Of a DNA stretch of 64,000 nt, positions 42,384 through 50,782 are shown in pieces. Position 1 is the first letter of the stretch. The number at the start of each line of letters is the position of its first letter. Position numbers and translations under genes: made by a program. The DNA lies in the NCBI RefSeq assembly GCF_000189755.2, contig NZ_KI912183.1, positions 2,631,755 to 2,695,754 of the forward strand, in the 5' to 3' direction. The notes beneath the pieces were generated by a model, which saw nothing but the letters and a program-made list of their open reading frames with translations, was not told where the DNA came from and ran no database searches. The stretch is from Desulfotomaculum nigrificans DSM 574. GTDB taxonomy: Bacteria > Bacillota > Desulfotomaculia > Desulfotomaculales > Desulfotomaculaceae.

Positions 42384-43705
42384 GAAACCTATCGCTAACT
42401 GTAAAAATATGGCTGGCCATTTCTCTGGTCAGCTTGTTATTATACCTGTTTGTATTAATTGTTACGCCTTTCTTAATCAGAAATTTCTTTACAAATAACA
42501 TGCTGGAACAACCCTCTGGACCACTAAAGAATAAGGTTGAAGAACTGGTTAATGACAGGGGTTTTCATATACGCAGTTTTATCTTGCTGGATGACGGAAC
42601 AACCTTGCCGTCAAAGGCCCGGCAGGCTTTCCAACCTTCTTTTTTTAATGAAATCAAAAGAAATGCGGAGTCCCAGCAACAATCCAATAAACTATATGAG
42701 AGCAAGAACGGGCAGACTCCTATTCGTTACGTTATAGTAAAAGACCTGGCTTACGGGCGTCCTCTGTACCAAATAATGTTTTTGAGAAAGCCGGAAGAGG
42801 ATCGCTTTGTTAGAGAGTTTTTGTTCAATATCATGTTATTTGTGGGGCTCGCTTTGGTAGTAAGCTGGTTTGTTTCCCTATTAATTGTACGTTACCTGAC
42901 CCGGCCGCTTACCATCATGGAACAACACGTGAAACGCATTGCCAACCGCAACTGGCATGAGCCCCTTGATATAAAGCGAAATGATGAAATAGGTAAACTG
43001 GCTAACTCCATCGATTCCATGCGCCAGCAGCTTATTCAGCAGGATGAAACACAGCAATCTATGTTACAAAATATTTCCCATGAATTAAAGACCCCGGTTA
43101 TGGTCATTCGCAGCTATGCCCAGGCTATACAGGACGGGGTCTATCCAAAGGGTGACTTGAACGGTAGTATTGAGGTAATTGACGAAGAAGGAGAACGGCT
43201 GGAAAAGCTCATAAAACAATTGCTTTATTTAACCCGCCTCGATTACCTGGCCACGAAAAACCAGCAGCAGGATGAAGTTCAACTGGATAAATTAATTGAA
43301 AAAACTGTTCAGCGCTTGCACCTTCAGCGTCCGGCCATAAACTTGCAGTTAAACCTGCAGCCGGTTACTGTAATGGGCGACGAAGAAACCCTGCGGGTAA
43401 TGATTGAAAACCTTTTCGATAATCACCTGCGTTATGCACGGTCACAAATTAAAATTAACCTGGCGGTAAATAGTGAGAAAACAGAAGCAGCCCTCTCTTT
43501 CTGGAATGACGGGGCACAGATAGCCCCCCAAATATTAAATGAGGTATTTAAACCTTTTCAGAAAGGGCGAGAAGGTAAATATGGTCTTGGGCTAACCATT
43601 GTGCAGCGAATCCTTAAAATGTATCATGGCGACATTGTGCTTAAAAATGAAAGGGACGGTGTATCCAGTATAGTTAAAATGCACTTAAAATTACCTGAGT
43701 TATAA
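42380..43705 (+). CDS. Sensor histidine kinase
   Basis: A 441-residue membrane kinase with helices at about 8-30 and 149-172, and an extracytoplasmic domain of about 115 residues between them. A HAMP linker (RIANRNWHEPLDIKRNDEIG) leads to an H-box (QNISHELKTPVMVI). The ATPase domain has MIENLFDNHLRYA (N-box), FWNDGAQI (a reduced G1) and GKYGLGLTIVQRIL (G2). The layout resembles CssS/ResE types. The start ATG overlaps the regulator stop, so the pair is translationally coupled. The ligand is unknown. Confidence 0.93.
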   Translation: MRNLSLTVKIWLAISLVSLLLYLFVLIVTPFLIRNFFTNNMLEQPSGPLKNKVEELVNDRGFHIRSFILLDDGTTLPSKARQAFQPSFFNEIKRNAESQQQSNKLYESKNGQTPIRYVIVKDLAYGRPLYQIMFLRKPEEDRFVREFLFNIMLFVGLALVVSWFVSLLIVRYLTRPLTIMEQHVKRIANRNWHEPLDIKRNDEIGKLANSIDSMRQQLIQQDETQQSMLQNISHELKTPVMVIRSYAQAIQDGVYPKGDLNGSIEVIDEEGERLEKLIKQLLYLTRLDYLATKNQQQDEVQLDKLIEKTVQRLHLQRPAINLQLNLQPVTVMGDEETLRVMIENLFDNHLRYARSQIKINLAVNSEKTEAALSFWNDGAQIAPQILNEVFKPFQKGREGKYGLGLTIVQRILKMYHGDIVLKNERDGVSSIVKMHLKLPEL

Positions 43706-43787
43706 GGTACTTATATTACCCTGATTAAGCTATCACCTGCCCGTGAGCTAAAAAACACGGGGTATAAATGATCGAGAATAACAGGAC

Positions 43788-43827
43788 AAGGCGTTTGGGA
43801 CAACCGATTTTCTCAAACGCCTTTTAT
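43788..43827 (+). terminator. Terminator after the two-component system
   Basis: AAGGCGTTTG / CAAACGCCTT with a loop of about 15 bases is followed by TTATTATC. It lies 83 bases past the kinase stop. Confidence 0.75.
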
Positions 43828-43935
43828 TATCAAATGGTATTCTGCCTGTTCGATTTTCAAATAATGTCAGTTCTCTAACTGTAGGTGGCCATAATATCAA
43901 ATATAATAAATATAACAGCTAAAGAGGTGATATTA

Positions 43936-44637
43936 TTGTCCTCTATTCCGTTATACATAGCTTTTAGCGCCGGGATTGTTTCCTTTCTTTCCCCCTGTAT
44001 CCTGCCCCTGGTGCCCGGTTATATTTCCTATTTAGCCGGAGTGTCCATTACTGCACAGGGAGCGGCAGTCAATAGGGGACTGGTGGTTAGGCGGGCGGTT
44101 CTGTTTAATTTGGGTTTTATGCTGGTGTTTATCCTCATGGGGGCCACCGGTAGTTACATCGGTAAATTATTTTTAACTTATAAAACAGTGTTTTTAAAGG
44201 TTGGCGGACTGTTTATATTTATCATGGGTCTACAAATGACCGGGTTGCTTAAACTAAAGTTTCTATACCGAACCTATAAAATCAATCATAACCTGAGTAC
44301 TAACGGTCCGCTGGGGGCGTTGCTGCTGGGGGTAACCTTTGCCGCCGGTTGGACTCCCTGCGTGGGTCCGGTACTGGCATCCATCCTGATGTATGCCGGC
44401 ATGTCAGGGACAGTCACCAAGGGGGTTATCTTGCTGGGGGCCTACTCTTTAGGTCTGGCGGTTCCTTTTATGTTGGCAGCTGTTAGCATTAGCTGGACAG
44501 TTAATTACCTGCCCAGGTTTAATAAATACCTGGCTATGATTTCGGTTATCAGTGGTATTATATTAATGATTGTGGGGGCCGCTTTATTTTTAAATATCTT
44601 TCCGCGCCTCAGCGCATACTTAGCTTTCTGGGAGTGA
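43936..44637 (+). CDS. ccdA: CcdA-type thiol-redox membrane protein
   Basis: A 233-residue, six-helix membrane protein. It moves electrons from cytoplasmic thioredoxin to outside thiol proteins. The two reactive cysteines lie in LSPCILPLVPGYISYLAG and AGWTPCVGPVLASILMYAG, the expected first and fourth helix positions. TTG 43936 follows AAGAGGTG by 7 bases; an in-frame GTG or ATG further upstream has no ribosome site. It precedes a TlpA-like gene by 7 bases, a usual pair. Confidence 0.92.
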   Translation: MSSIPLYIAFSAGIVSFLSPCILPLVPGYISYLAGVSITAQGAAVNRGLVVRRAVLFNLGFMLVFILMGATGSYIGKLFLTYKTVFLKVGGLFIFIMGLQMTGLLKLKFLYRTYKINHNLSTNGPLGALLLGVTFAAGWTPCVGPVLASILMYAGMSGTVTKGVILLGAYSLGLAVPFMLAAVSISWTVNYLPRFNKYLAMISVISGIILMIVGAALFLNIFPRLSAYLAFWE

Positions 44638-44644
44638 AAGGCTG

Positions 44645-45241
44645 ATGAAAAAAAACTGGTTATTTTGGCTGTTAATCATTGTGGTGGTGGCGGGGGTGTT
44701 TATCTATCGCAACTACCAGGAAAAACAATTGGTCAACAATGTGGCCAAGGAGAATAACCCGGTGAGCCAGACGGCAGGACAGGTTCAGCAGGATAAGGAT
44801 ACACAGAAGCAAAAAGACCAGGACTTAAAGGCCCCGGACTTCACCCTTCAAGATTTATCCGGCCAAACCGTTTCTCTGCAGGATTTTAAAGGGAAGGTGG
44901 TTCTGCTGAACTTTTGGAGTACAACCTGCCCCTATTGTAAGATCGAGATGCCCGAGCTGGATAAGACATACCAGAAGTATAAGGATCAAGGTTTGGTGGT
45001 GCTGACGGTTAATCTAACGGGACAGGAAAAAAGCGTGCAAGAAGTCCAGAACTTTATGTCCCAAAAGGGTTACCATTTTCCTGTCTTACTGGATGAGAAG
45101 TTGGACGTGGCTGACCAATACGGTATCCGCAGTATTCCCACCAGCTTTTTTATTGACCGGGAGGGAAATGTGGTCGATGCCAAAATAGGTGCCTTTGTAC
45201 CAATGGAGTTGGAACAAAAAATAAAGGGCATGTTAAAGTAG
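44645..45241 (+). CDS. TlpA/ResA-type extracytoplasmic thioredoxin
   Basis: A 198-residue thiol-disulfide oxidoreductase. One N-terminal helix (4-22) anchors it outside the membrane, followed by a Gln/Lys/Asp-rich linker. The thioredoxin domain has WSTTCPYCKIEMPELDK (CxxC) near residue 98, and the cis-Pro segment GIRSIPTSFFIDREGNV. ResA-like proteins reduce haem-binding cysteines of apocytochrome c or other thiols. Electrons come from CcdA, its neighbour. No cytochrome gene is in view. Confidence 0.92.
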   Translation: MKKNWLFWLLIIVVVAGVFIYRNYQEKQLVNNVAKENNPVSQTAGQVQQDKDTQKQKDQDLKAPDFTLQDLSGQTVSLQDFKGKVVLLNFWSTTCPYCKIEMPELDKTYQKYKDQGLVVLTVNLTGQEKSVQEVQNFMSQKGYHFPVLLDEKLDVADQYGIRSIPTSFFIDREGNVVDAKIGAFVPMELEQKIKGMLK

Positions 45242-45270
45242 AAGATAAGAACTGATTTAATAGGTACACC

Positions 45271-45297
45271 CCATCAAAGCATAGATGGGTATTTTTG
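45271..45297 (+). terminator. Terminator after the TlpA-like gene
   Basis: CCCATC / GATGGG with an 8-base loop (AAAGCATA) is followed by TATTTTTG. The short stem gives moderate strength. Confidence 0.65.
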
Positions 45298-45343
45298 TTG
45301 GCAACTGCAAAAACTACAGGTAAATCTCTTGTGAGGTGATCCT

Positions 45344-45727
45344 GTGTTTGACTATACGGTAAGCACCAGTAAAGATTTTGAAACTGCTGTGGCTGATTTG
45401 GAGAACGCTCTCAAGGAGCGAAAGTTTGGGGTGCTGTGGAAGCTTGATATGAAAGAAAAGCTGGCGGAAAAGGGAGTGGATTTTGCCGGTCAGTTTAAAA
45501 TTCTGGAAGTTTGCAACCCCCAGAAAGCTAAACAGGCCCTGGAGTCAAATATCAAAGTAGGCTATTTCCTACCCTGTAAAGTGGTAGTCTATGTGGAAGA
45601 TGGCCAGACCAAAATGGGCACCGTACGACCATCTAACATGATGAATATGATTGAAGGCGGTGTACCGGAGAATCTGGCGGCAGAAGTGGATGAAATATTA
45701 ACCGGTGCTTTAAACGCTGCCAAGTAA
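45344..45727 (+). CDS. DUF302 family protein
   Basis: A 127-residue soluble protein of the DUF302 fold. The patterns DYTVSTSKDFETAVADLENA, FKILEVCNPQKAKQALES and GYFLPCKVVVYVEDGQTKMG are diagnostic. It starts at GTG with a GAGGTGATCC upstream. The family has no established function and is often found beside copper or thiol-redox genes, as here (TlpA and copZ-copA). It contains two cysteines that could bind metal. It stands alone between terminators. Confidence 0.92.
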   Translation: MFDYTVSTSKDFETAVADLENALKERKFGVLWKLDMKEKLAEKGVDFAGQFKILEVCNPQKAKQALESNIKVGYFLPCKVVVYVEDGQTKMGTVRPSNMMNMIEGGVPENLAAEVDEILTGALNAAK

Positions 45728-45744
45728 GGTAGACTGGCGTTTAA

Positions 45745-45785
45745 AACGGGCTAAGACCTGCCGGAAAAGCAGGTCTTAGCCCGTT
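45745..45785. terminator. Bidirectional terminator between DUF302 and copZ
   Basis: AACGGGCTAAGACCTGC / GCAGGTCTTAGCCCGTT (loop CGGAAAA), one of the longest stems in the window, separates the convergent genes. Confidence 0.9.
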
Positions 45786-45803
45786 ATCACTTCAGGTGAA
45801 TTT

Positions 45804-45998
45804 TTAGCCTACCACTTCATAACCGGCTTCCTCAATGGCTTTAGCCACTTGGGCCCGATCGGCGGAACCGTTAACCACAACTTCCTTTTTGTCTAAATTA
45901 ACCTGCACGCTTTCTACACCGGCAACGGCTTTAACAGCCTTTTCTACAGCCATTTTACAATGGTTGCAGCTCATACCTTCCACTTTAAGTACAGTCAT
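45804..45998 (-). CDS. copZ: Copper chaperone CopZ
   Basis: A 64-residue heavy-metal-associated domain. The GMSCNHCKMAVEKAV motif places the copper ligands at C11 and C14. CopZ hands Cu(I) to the CopA pump and to CsoR. ATG 45998 has AGGAGGTG at 8 bases. It is the last gene of csoR-copA-copZ, 31 bases downstream of copA. Confidence 0.95.
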   Translation of the reverse strand: MTVLKVEGMSCNHCKMAVEKAVKAVAGVESVQVNLDKKEVVVNGSADRAQVAKAIEEAGYEVVG

Positions 45999-46029
45999 GC
46001 TGGTCACCTCCTTTCCGGATGTCCCAATA

Positions 46030-48450
46030 CTAGACCCTTTCCGGGTTATAACGTTTCAACAGTAGGGAGTTGCTGACCACGGATACTGAACTAAAGGCCA
46101 TGGCCGCGCCCCCCATAACCGGGGTCAATAAGCCAAATACCGCCAGCGGGATACCGATGATGTTGTAGAAGAAGGCCCAAAATAGGTTTTGGCGTATTTT
46201 TTTTAGTGTTTGCCGGGATAACCGAATGGCCGAGGCGATGGTGCGTAAATCCCCACGCATCAGGGTAATGGAGGCGCTTTCCATGGCCACATCGGTGCCG
46301 GTACCAATGGCCATCCCTACATCAGCCGTGGCTAAGGCAGGCGCATCGTTAATGCCGTCACCAACCATGGCCACCACTTTACCGGCCTCCTTTAGCTTTT
46401 GTACTTGTTCAGCTTTGTGTTCCGGCAGCACTTCCGCCACCACGTGGTCTATACCCACCTGCCGGGCAATGGCCCGGGCTGTCCGTTGTTGGTCTCCGGT
46501 GAGCATATAGACCTCCAGTCCCATTTGTTTAAGTTCCGCAATGGCTTCCCTGGCGTGTTCTTTAACGGTATCGGCTACCGCTATTAGACCGGCCAATTTA
46601 TTGTCGGCCAGGGCGATCATTACTGTTTTACCCTCTTCCTCCCAGCGGTTTTTCTCCGCCAGTACCGGGGATATGTCTATGCCCAGGGACCTGGCCAGGG
46701 CTTCGTTTCCCACCAACCAGGTGTCCTGGCCCATTTGGAAGCGAATTCCCCGACCAGGCAGAGCTGCAAAATCAGTTACCTCTTGTAAAGCCAGCTCCAG
46801 TTCGTTTGCCCGTTCTACAATGGCTTGGCCCAGGGGGTGTTCGGACTTTCTTTCCCCGGAGGCCACTGCTGCCAGCAGTTGTTTTTCGGTAAAAGGAGGT
46901 ATAACCAGGATATCCGTTACAGATGGCTCCCCTTTGGTTATAGTACCGGTTTTGTCCAAAACAATGGCGTCGATTTTACCTGCTCGCTCCAGGTGTTCTC
47001 CGCCTCTAATTAAGATACCCTTTTCCGCGCCAACCCCGGTGCCCACCATAATGGCAGTGGGAGTGGCTAACCCCAGGGCGCAGGGACAGGCAATCACCAG
47101 TACGGTGGTCATATGAATGAGGGCGGCGGTTACACCGGCGCCACTTAAGTACCAACCGATAAAGGTTAGCAGGGCAATGACAATAACCACCGGCACGAAG
47201 ATGCCGGAAACCCGGTCGGCCAAACGCTGAATAGGCGCCTTGGAACCCTGGGCTGCTTCCACCAGCCTGATAATTTGGGCCAGCGCAGTGTCATTACCTA
47301 CCTTGGTGGCCCGGAAGGTAAAGCTGCCCTGTTTGTTTACGGAGGCCCCCACCACTTCGGAGCCAGGCCCCTTCTCCACCGGCAGACTCTCTCCGGTGAG
47401 CATGGACTCATCCACACTGGAGGTTCCTTCCAAGATAACACCGTCTACCGGAATCCGCTCGCCAGGGCGAACCAGTATGATATCACCAACTTCCACCTCA
47501 TCAATGGGGATATCTTCCTCCACCCCGTTGCGCAGGACCCGGGCCGTTTTAGGCTGCAACCCCATTAATTTTTTAATGGCCTCAGAGGTTTTACCTTTGG
47601 CCACGGCTTCCAATGTTTTACCCAGTAAAATTAGAGTGATAACAATGGCGGCAGATTCAAAATATAATGTCTTCCATCCTAATAGTACTGCCACCAGGCT
47701 GTAAAAGTAGGCCGCAGAAGTTCCCAGGGCCACCAGCACATCCATGTTGGTGCCGCCCGTTTTTAGAGCATGATAAGCCCCCCGGTAAAACTGCCAGCCA
47801 GCCCAAAACTGCACCACCGTGGCTAAGGCCAGCTGCACCCAGGGATTAATCATGAACCGGTGCCAGCCCAAGACTTCGGCCACCATCATCCAGGCCAGGG
47901 GGAGGGATAGCAAGGCTGCCACCACAAACTTGGTAGTTTGTCGGCGAATTTCCCTTTGCCGGGCTTGTCCCTCTTCGTCCCGGCTAACATCAGCGGCCCG
48001 GCGGGCGCCATAGCCCAGGGATTCCACCGCCTTGCGCATCTCGCTGACGGTAATCATACCGGGGATAAATTTGATGTTGGCTTTATTGGTGGCTAAATTC
48101 ACCGTGGCCTGTTGTACACCGGGCAAGGAATTTAATTTTTTCTCCACCCGGGCCGAGCAAGCAGCGCAGGACATACCGGAAATCAGTAGTTCTATATTTT
48201 CCTCCGGTACTTGGTAGCCAATATCACGGATTTTGGCAATTATGTCCGAAGCTTTAGTTTGATCAGGGTCATAGTAAACGGTAGCCTTTTCCAGGGCCAG
48301 GTTAACCCCGGCTGCCAACACGCCGGGCATTTTTCTGAGGCCTCTTTCCACCCGGGCTGAGCAGGCAGCACAGGTCATACCGGCCACCGGTAGAGTTAAC
48401 TTTTTGCCTTTTTCAGCATCAAGCTGTTTTGCCGTATCTTCCATAGCCAC
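46030..48450 (-). CDS. copA: Copper-exporting P1B-type ATPase CopA
   Basis: An 806-residue Cu(I) pump with two N-terminal metal-binding domains (MTCAAC with C27 and C30, and MSCAAC with C95 and C98). Eight helices follow, with the transmembrane ion motif [13 protein letters not shown]. The P-type core has [13 protein letters not shown] (phosphorylated Asp), the HP motif SEHPLGQAI, and [21 protein letters not shown] 48450 lies 8 bases after GGAGG; ATG 48444 is also possible. It exports excess copper and is controlled by CsoR upstream. Confidence 0.96.
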   Translation of the reverse strand: MAMEDTAKQLDAEKGKKLTLPVAGMTCAACSARVERGLRKMPGVLAAGVNLALEKATVYYDPDQTKASDIIAKIRDIGYQVPEENIELLISGMSCAACSARVEKKLNSLPGVQQATVNLATNKANIKFIPGMITVSEMRKAVESLGYGARRAADVSRDEEGQARQREIRRQTTKFVVAALLSLPLAWMMVAEVLGWHRFMINPWVQLALATVVQFWAGWQFYRGAYHALKTGGTNMDVLVALGTSAAYFYSLVAVLLGWKTLYFESAAIVITLILLGKTLEAVAKGKTSEAIKKLMGLQPKTARVLRNGVEEDIPIDEVEVGDIILVRPGERIPVDGVILEGTSSVDESMLTGESLPVEKGPGSEVVGASVNKQGSFTFRATKVGNDTALAQIIRLVEAAQGSKAPIQRLADRVSGIFVPVVIVIALLTFIGWYLSGAGVTAALIHMTTVLVIACPCALGLATPTAIMVGTGVGAEKGILIRGGEHLERAGKIDAIVLDKTGTITKGEPSVTDILVIPPFTEKQLLAAVASGERKSEHPLGQAIVERANELELALQEVTDFAALPGRGIRFQMGQDTWLVGNEALARSLGIDISPVLAEKNRWEEEGKTVMIALADNKLAGLIAVADTVKEHAREAIAELKQMGLEVYMLTGDQQRTARAIARQVGIDHVVAEVLPEHKAEQVQKLKEAGKVVAMVGDGINDAPALATADVGMAIGTGTDVAMESASITLMRGDLRTIASAIRLSRQTLKKIRQNLFWAFFYNIIGIPLAVFGLLTPVMGGAAMAFSSVSVVSNSLLLKRYNPERV

Positions 48451-48480
48451 TATCTTCGCCTCCCCAAAATTCTATACCAC

Positions 48481-48810
48481 CTATCTCATCATGCGAAAAA
48501 TAGTCTTTATCACCTCGTCCACCACTTGTTCATCCCCGGCCTGCAGCTGTTCTTTAACGCAGGATTTCATATGTCTTTCCAGCAGCAGTTTAGCCACCCC
48601 GTGCAGGGCGGAGTTGACCGAGGCGATTTGGTTTAGAATGTCATCACAGTAAACATGTCGCTCAATCATTCCTTTAATGCCCCGCAGTTGACCTTCGATC
48701 CGATTAATACGGTTAGTCAGCTCTTTGATGGTTTTATCATCATGATGACTTAATCGCTCATTTTTTGCATTATTCATGCAACCACAGGAAGATTGTTTAA
48801 TTTCATCCAT
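48481..48810 (-). CDS. csoR: Copper-sensing repressor CsoR
   Basis: A 109-residue four-helix repressor. The Cu(I) ligands C55, H80 and C84 are spaced 25 and 4 apart, as in known CsoR proteins (ERHVYCDDILNQI and LLERHMKSC). The N-terminus carries extra Cys residues (SSCGCMN) that could help load copper. ATG 48810 has GAGGTGG upstream. It is the first gene of the operon and lies directly after its own promoter. Confidence 0.93.
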   Translation of the reverse strand: MDEIKQSSCGCMNNAKNERLSHHDDKTIKELTNRINRIEGQLRGIKGMIERHVYCDDILNQIASVNSALHGVAKLLLERHMKSCVKEQLQAGDEQVVDEVIKTIFRMMR

Positions 48811-48831
48811 TCGCACCACCTCTGGTTAAAT

Positions 48832-48858
48832 AGTATACCCCCCTACCCTATATGTCAA
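48832..48858 (-). promoter_or_regulatory. csoR-copA-copZ promoter with candidate CsoR operator
   Basis: On the minus strand TTGACA and TATACT are separated by 15 bases. The spacer is a G-rich stretch, TATAGGGTAGGGGGG. CsoR operators are G/C-tracts flanked by A/T-rich ends and overlap the promoter, so this stretch is a good candidate. It is not a perfect dyad. Confidence 0.55.
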
Positions 48859-49035
48859 GTGGCTATAATTTTTCTTTTCTAATATACCCCGGAAACCCGT
48901 TGTAAAAGCGGGTGATTGTTTATTTTTGTAATATTCGGTAATCCGCAAAGTCTATGTTGATCTGCCCTGGTGTATAGCTTATTATATTGAAAGGGTTTTC
49001 ACGCTTTTACCAAAGTATGCCGAGGGGGTAAATTT

Positions 49036-50721
49036 GTGCAAAAAGAACATTTGTGGCAGAAATATTATCCAGAACAGGTTCCCCTTCAACTGGATATTCC
49101 TGACGTTTCCCTATATTACTTTTTGGAGCAGGCTGCGGCCAAATATCCAACTAATCAGGCCATTATCTTTATGGAACGTGAAATATCCTATGGCTGTCTT
49201 AAGGAACAGGTGGACCGGTTGGCCCGGGCCTTAGACTCTCTGGGAGTAAAAAAGGGGGATCGGGTGGCCGTGATGCTGCCCAACTGTCCCCAAACAGTAA
49301 TTACTTATTACGCATTGATCAGGCTTGGTGCGGTGGGGGTGATGACCAACCCGGTTTACGTGGAGCGGGAGTTATCTCACCAACTGATGGATTCGGGGGC
49401 GGAAACAATTATCTTTTTAGATCAGTTACGCCCTAAAGTGGAGAACGCCATACCCGGCTCGGCGGTTAAACGACTTATATCCACCAGTATCCAGGCATAC
49501 CTGGGGCTGCCGGTTAATTTACCTGATGCTGCTGAAAAAGCCCAACCGCAGCAGATAAGCAATGATCCAGGTGCTCCGGTAAGTTTCTCCTTTGAGGAAT
49601 TACTGCTTAACAATCCACCTGCTCCCCCGCCGGTGGAACTGGATCTGGACGAAGACCTGGCACTGCTGCAGTATACCGGGGGAACTACCGGCCAGGCCAA
49701 AGGGGCCATGCTAACCCACAGGAACTTGGTGGCCAATGTAACCCAGGTACGCAGTTGGCTGGCTCACTGCCGGGAAGGCCAGGAAACAGTGATGTGCGTG
49801 CTGCCCTTTTACCATGTGTATGCTATGACCACCTGTATGAATTTGGCAGTAATATTATCTTCCGCCATGATTGTGGAACCCCGGTTGGAGATCGACGGTT
49901 TGCTGAAAGATATAGAAAAATACCGGCCCACGTTATTTCAGGGGGCGCCGGCCCTGTTTAACGCAGTCACGGCCAGTGCCAGGGGAAAGAAATATGATAT
50001 TTCTTCCATTGTGGCCTGTGTCAGTGGTTCAGCACCCCTGCCGGTGGAAGTACAACAGCAGTTTGAAGCTATGACCGGCGGAAAATTGGTTGAGGGCTAT
50101 GGGTTGACGGAAGCATCCCCGGTAACCCATTGCAACCCTATTTATGGTGTTAGGGTTAACGGCTCCATCGGCCTGCCTTTACCAAATACTTTAGTAAAGA
50201 TTGTGGATCTGGAAGATGGCACCAGGGAATTGCCGGTTGGTGAGATTGGTGAGCTATGTGTGAAGGGTCCCCAGGTGATGAAAGGTTACTGGAACCTGCC
50301 ACTAGAAACAGCCGCTGTGTTGCGGGACGGCTGGCTATATACCGGCGATATTGCCCGTATGGATGAAAATGGTTTTACCTATATTGTGGACCGTAAAAAA
50401 GATATGGTAATTACCTGTGGTTTTAATGTTTACCCCAGGGAAGTGGAAGAGGTATTGTACATGCATCCCAAAGTCAAGGAAGCCGCTGTGATCGGCGTTC
50501 CTGATCATAACCGGGGTGAAATATTAAAGGCCTTTATCGTGCTAAAAGAGGGGCAGGAGGCCACCAAGGAAGAAATAATTAAATTCTGCCGCCGGCAACT
50601 GGCCAAATATAAGGTGCCTAAAAAGGTAGAATTCCGTGCTGATCTGCCCAAGTCAATGGTAGGTAAAATATTACGGCGTGTACTGGCCGAAGAAGAAAAG
50701 GCCAAATCAGCAAAGAAATAG
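49036..50721 (+). CDS. Long-chain acyl-CoA synthetase
   Basis: A 561-residue AMP-forming ligase of the FadD type. The P-loop-like A motif is YTGGTTGQAKGAMLTH near residue 214. The adenylation motifs EGYGLTEASPVTH and GWLYTGDIARMDENG lead to DRKKDMVITCGFNVYPREVE and the C-terminal Lys in PKSMVGKILRR. It activates fatty acids to CoA esters. GTG 49036 has GAGGGGG upstream. It stands alone between the copper operon and the ABC exporter. Confidence 0.92.
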   Translation: MQKEHLWQKYYPEQVPLQLDIPDVSLYYFLEQAAAKYPTNQAIIFMEREISYGCLKEQVDRLARALDSLGVKKGDRVAVMLPNCPQTVITYYALIRLGAVGVMTNPVYVERELSHQLMDSGAETIIFLDQLRPKVENAIPGSAVKRLISTSIQAYLGLPVNLPDAAEKAQPQQISNDPGAPVSFSFEELLLNNPPAPPPVELDLDEDLALLQYTGGTTGQAKGAMLTHRNLVANVTQVRSWLAHCREGQETVMCVLPFYHVYAMTTCMNLAVILSSAMIVEPRLEIDGLLKDIEKYRPTLFQGAPALFNAVTASARGKKYDISSIVACVSGSAPLPVEVQQQFEAMTGGKLVEGYGLTEASPVTHCNPIYGVRVNGSIGLPLPNTLVKIVDLEDGTRELPVGEIGELCVKGPQVMKGYWNLPLETAAVLRDGWLYTGDIARMDENGFTYIVDRKKDMVITCGFNVYPREVEEVLYMHPKVKEAAVIGVPDHNRGEILKAFIVLKEGQEATKEEIIKFCRRQLAKYKVPKKVEFRADLPKSMVGKILRRVLAEEEKAKSAKK

Positions 50722-50782
50722 CAAGTTGCCGCCCGAGATTTAAAAAAGCCGGGGTAATTATGTTAAACAAGTGGCATAGGAA

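Noticed and set aside
46541-47116. 191-codon plus-strand frame
   Set aside because: It is antisense to copA, whose coding evidence is overwhelming.
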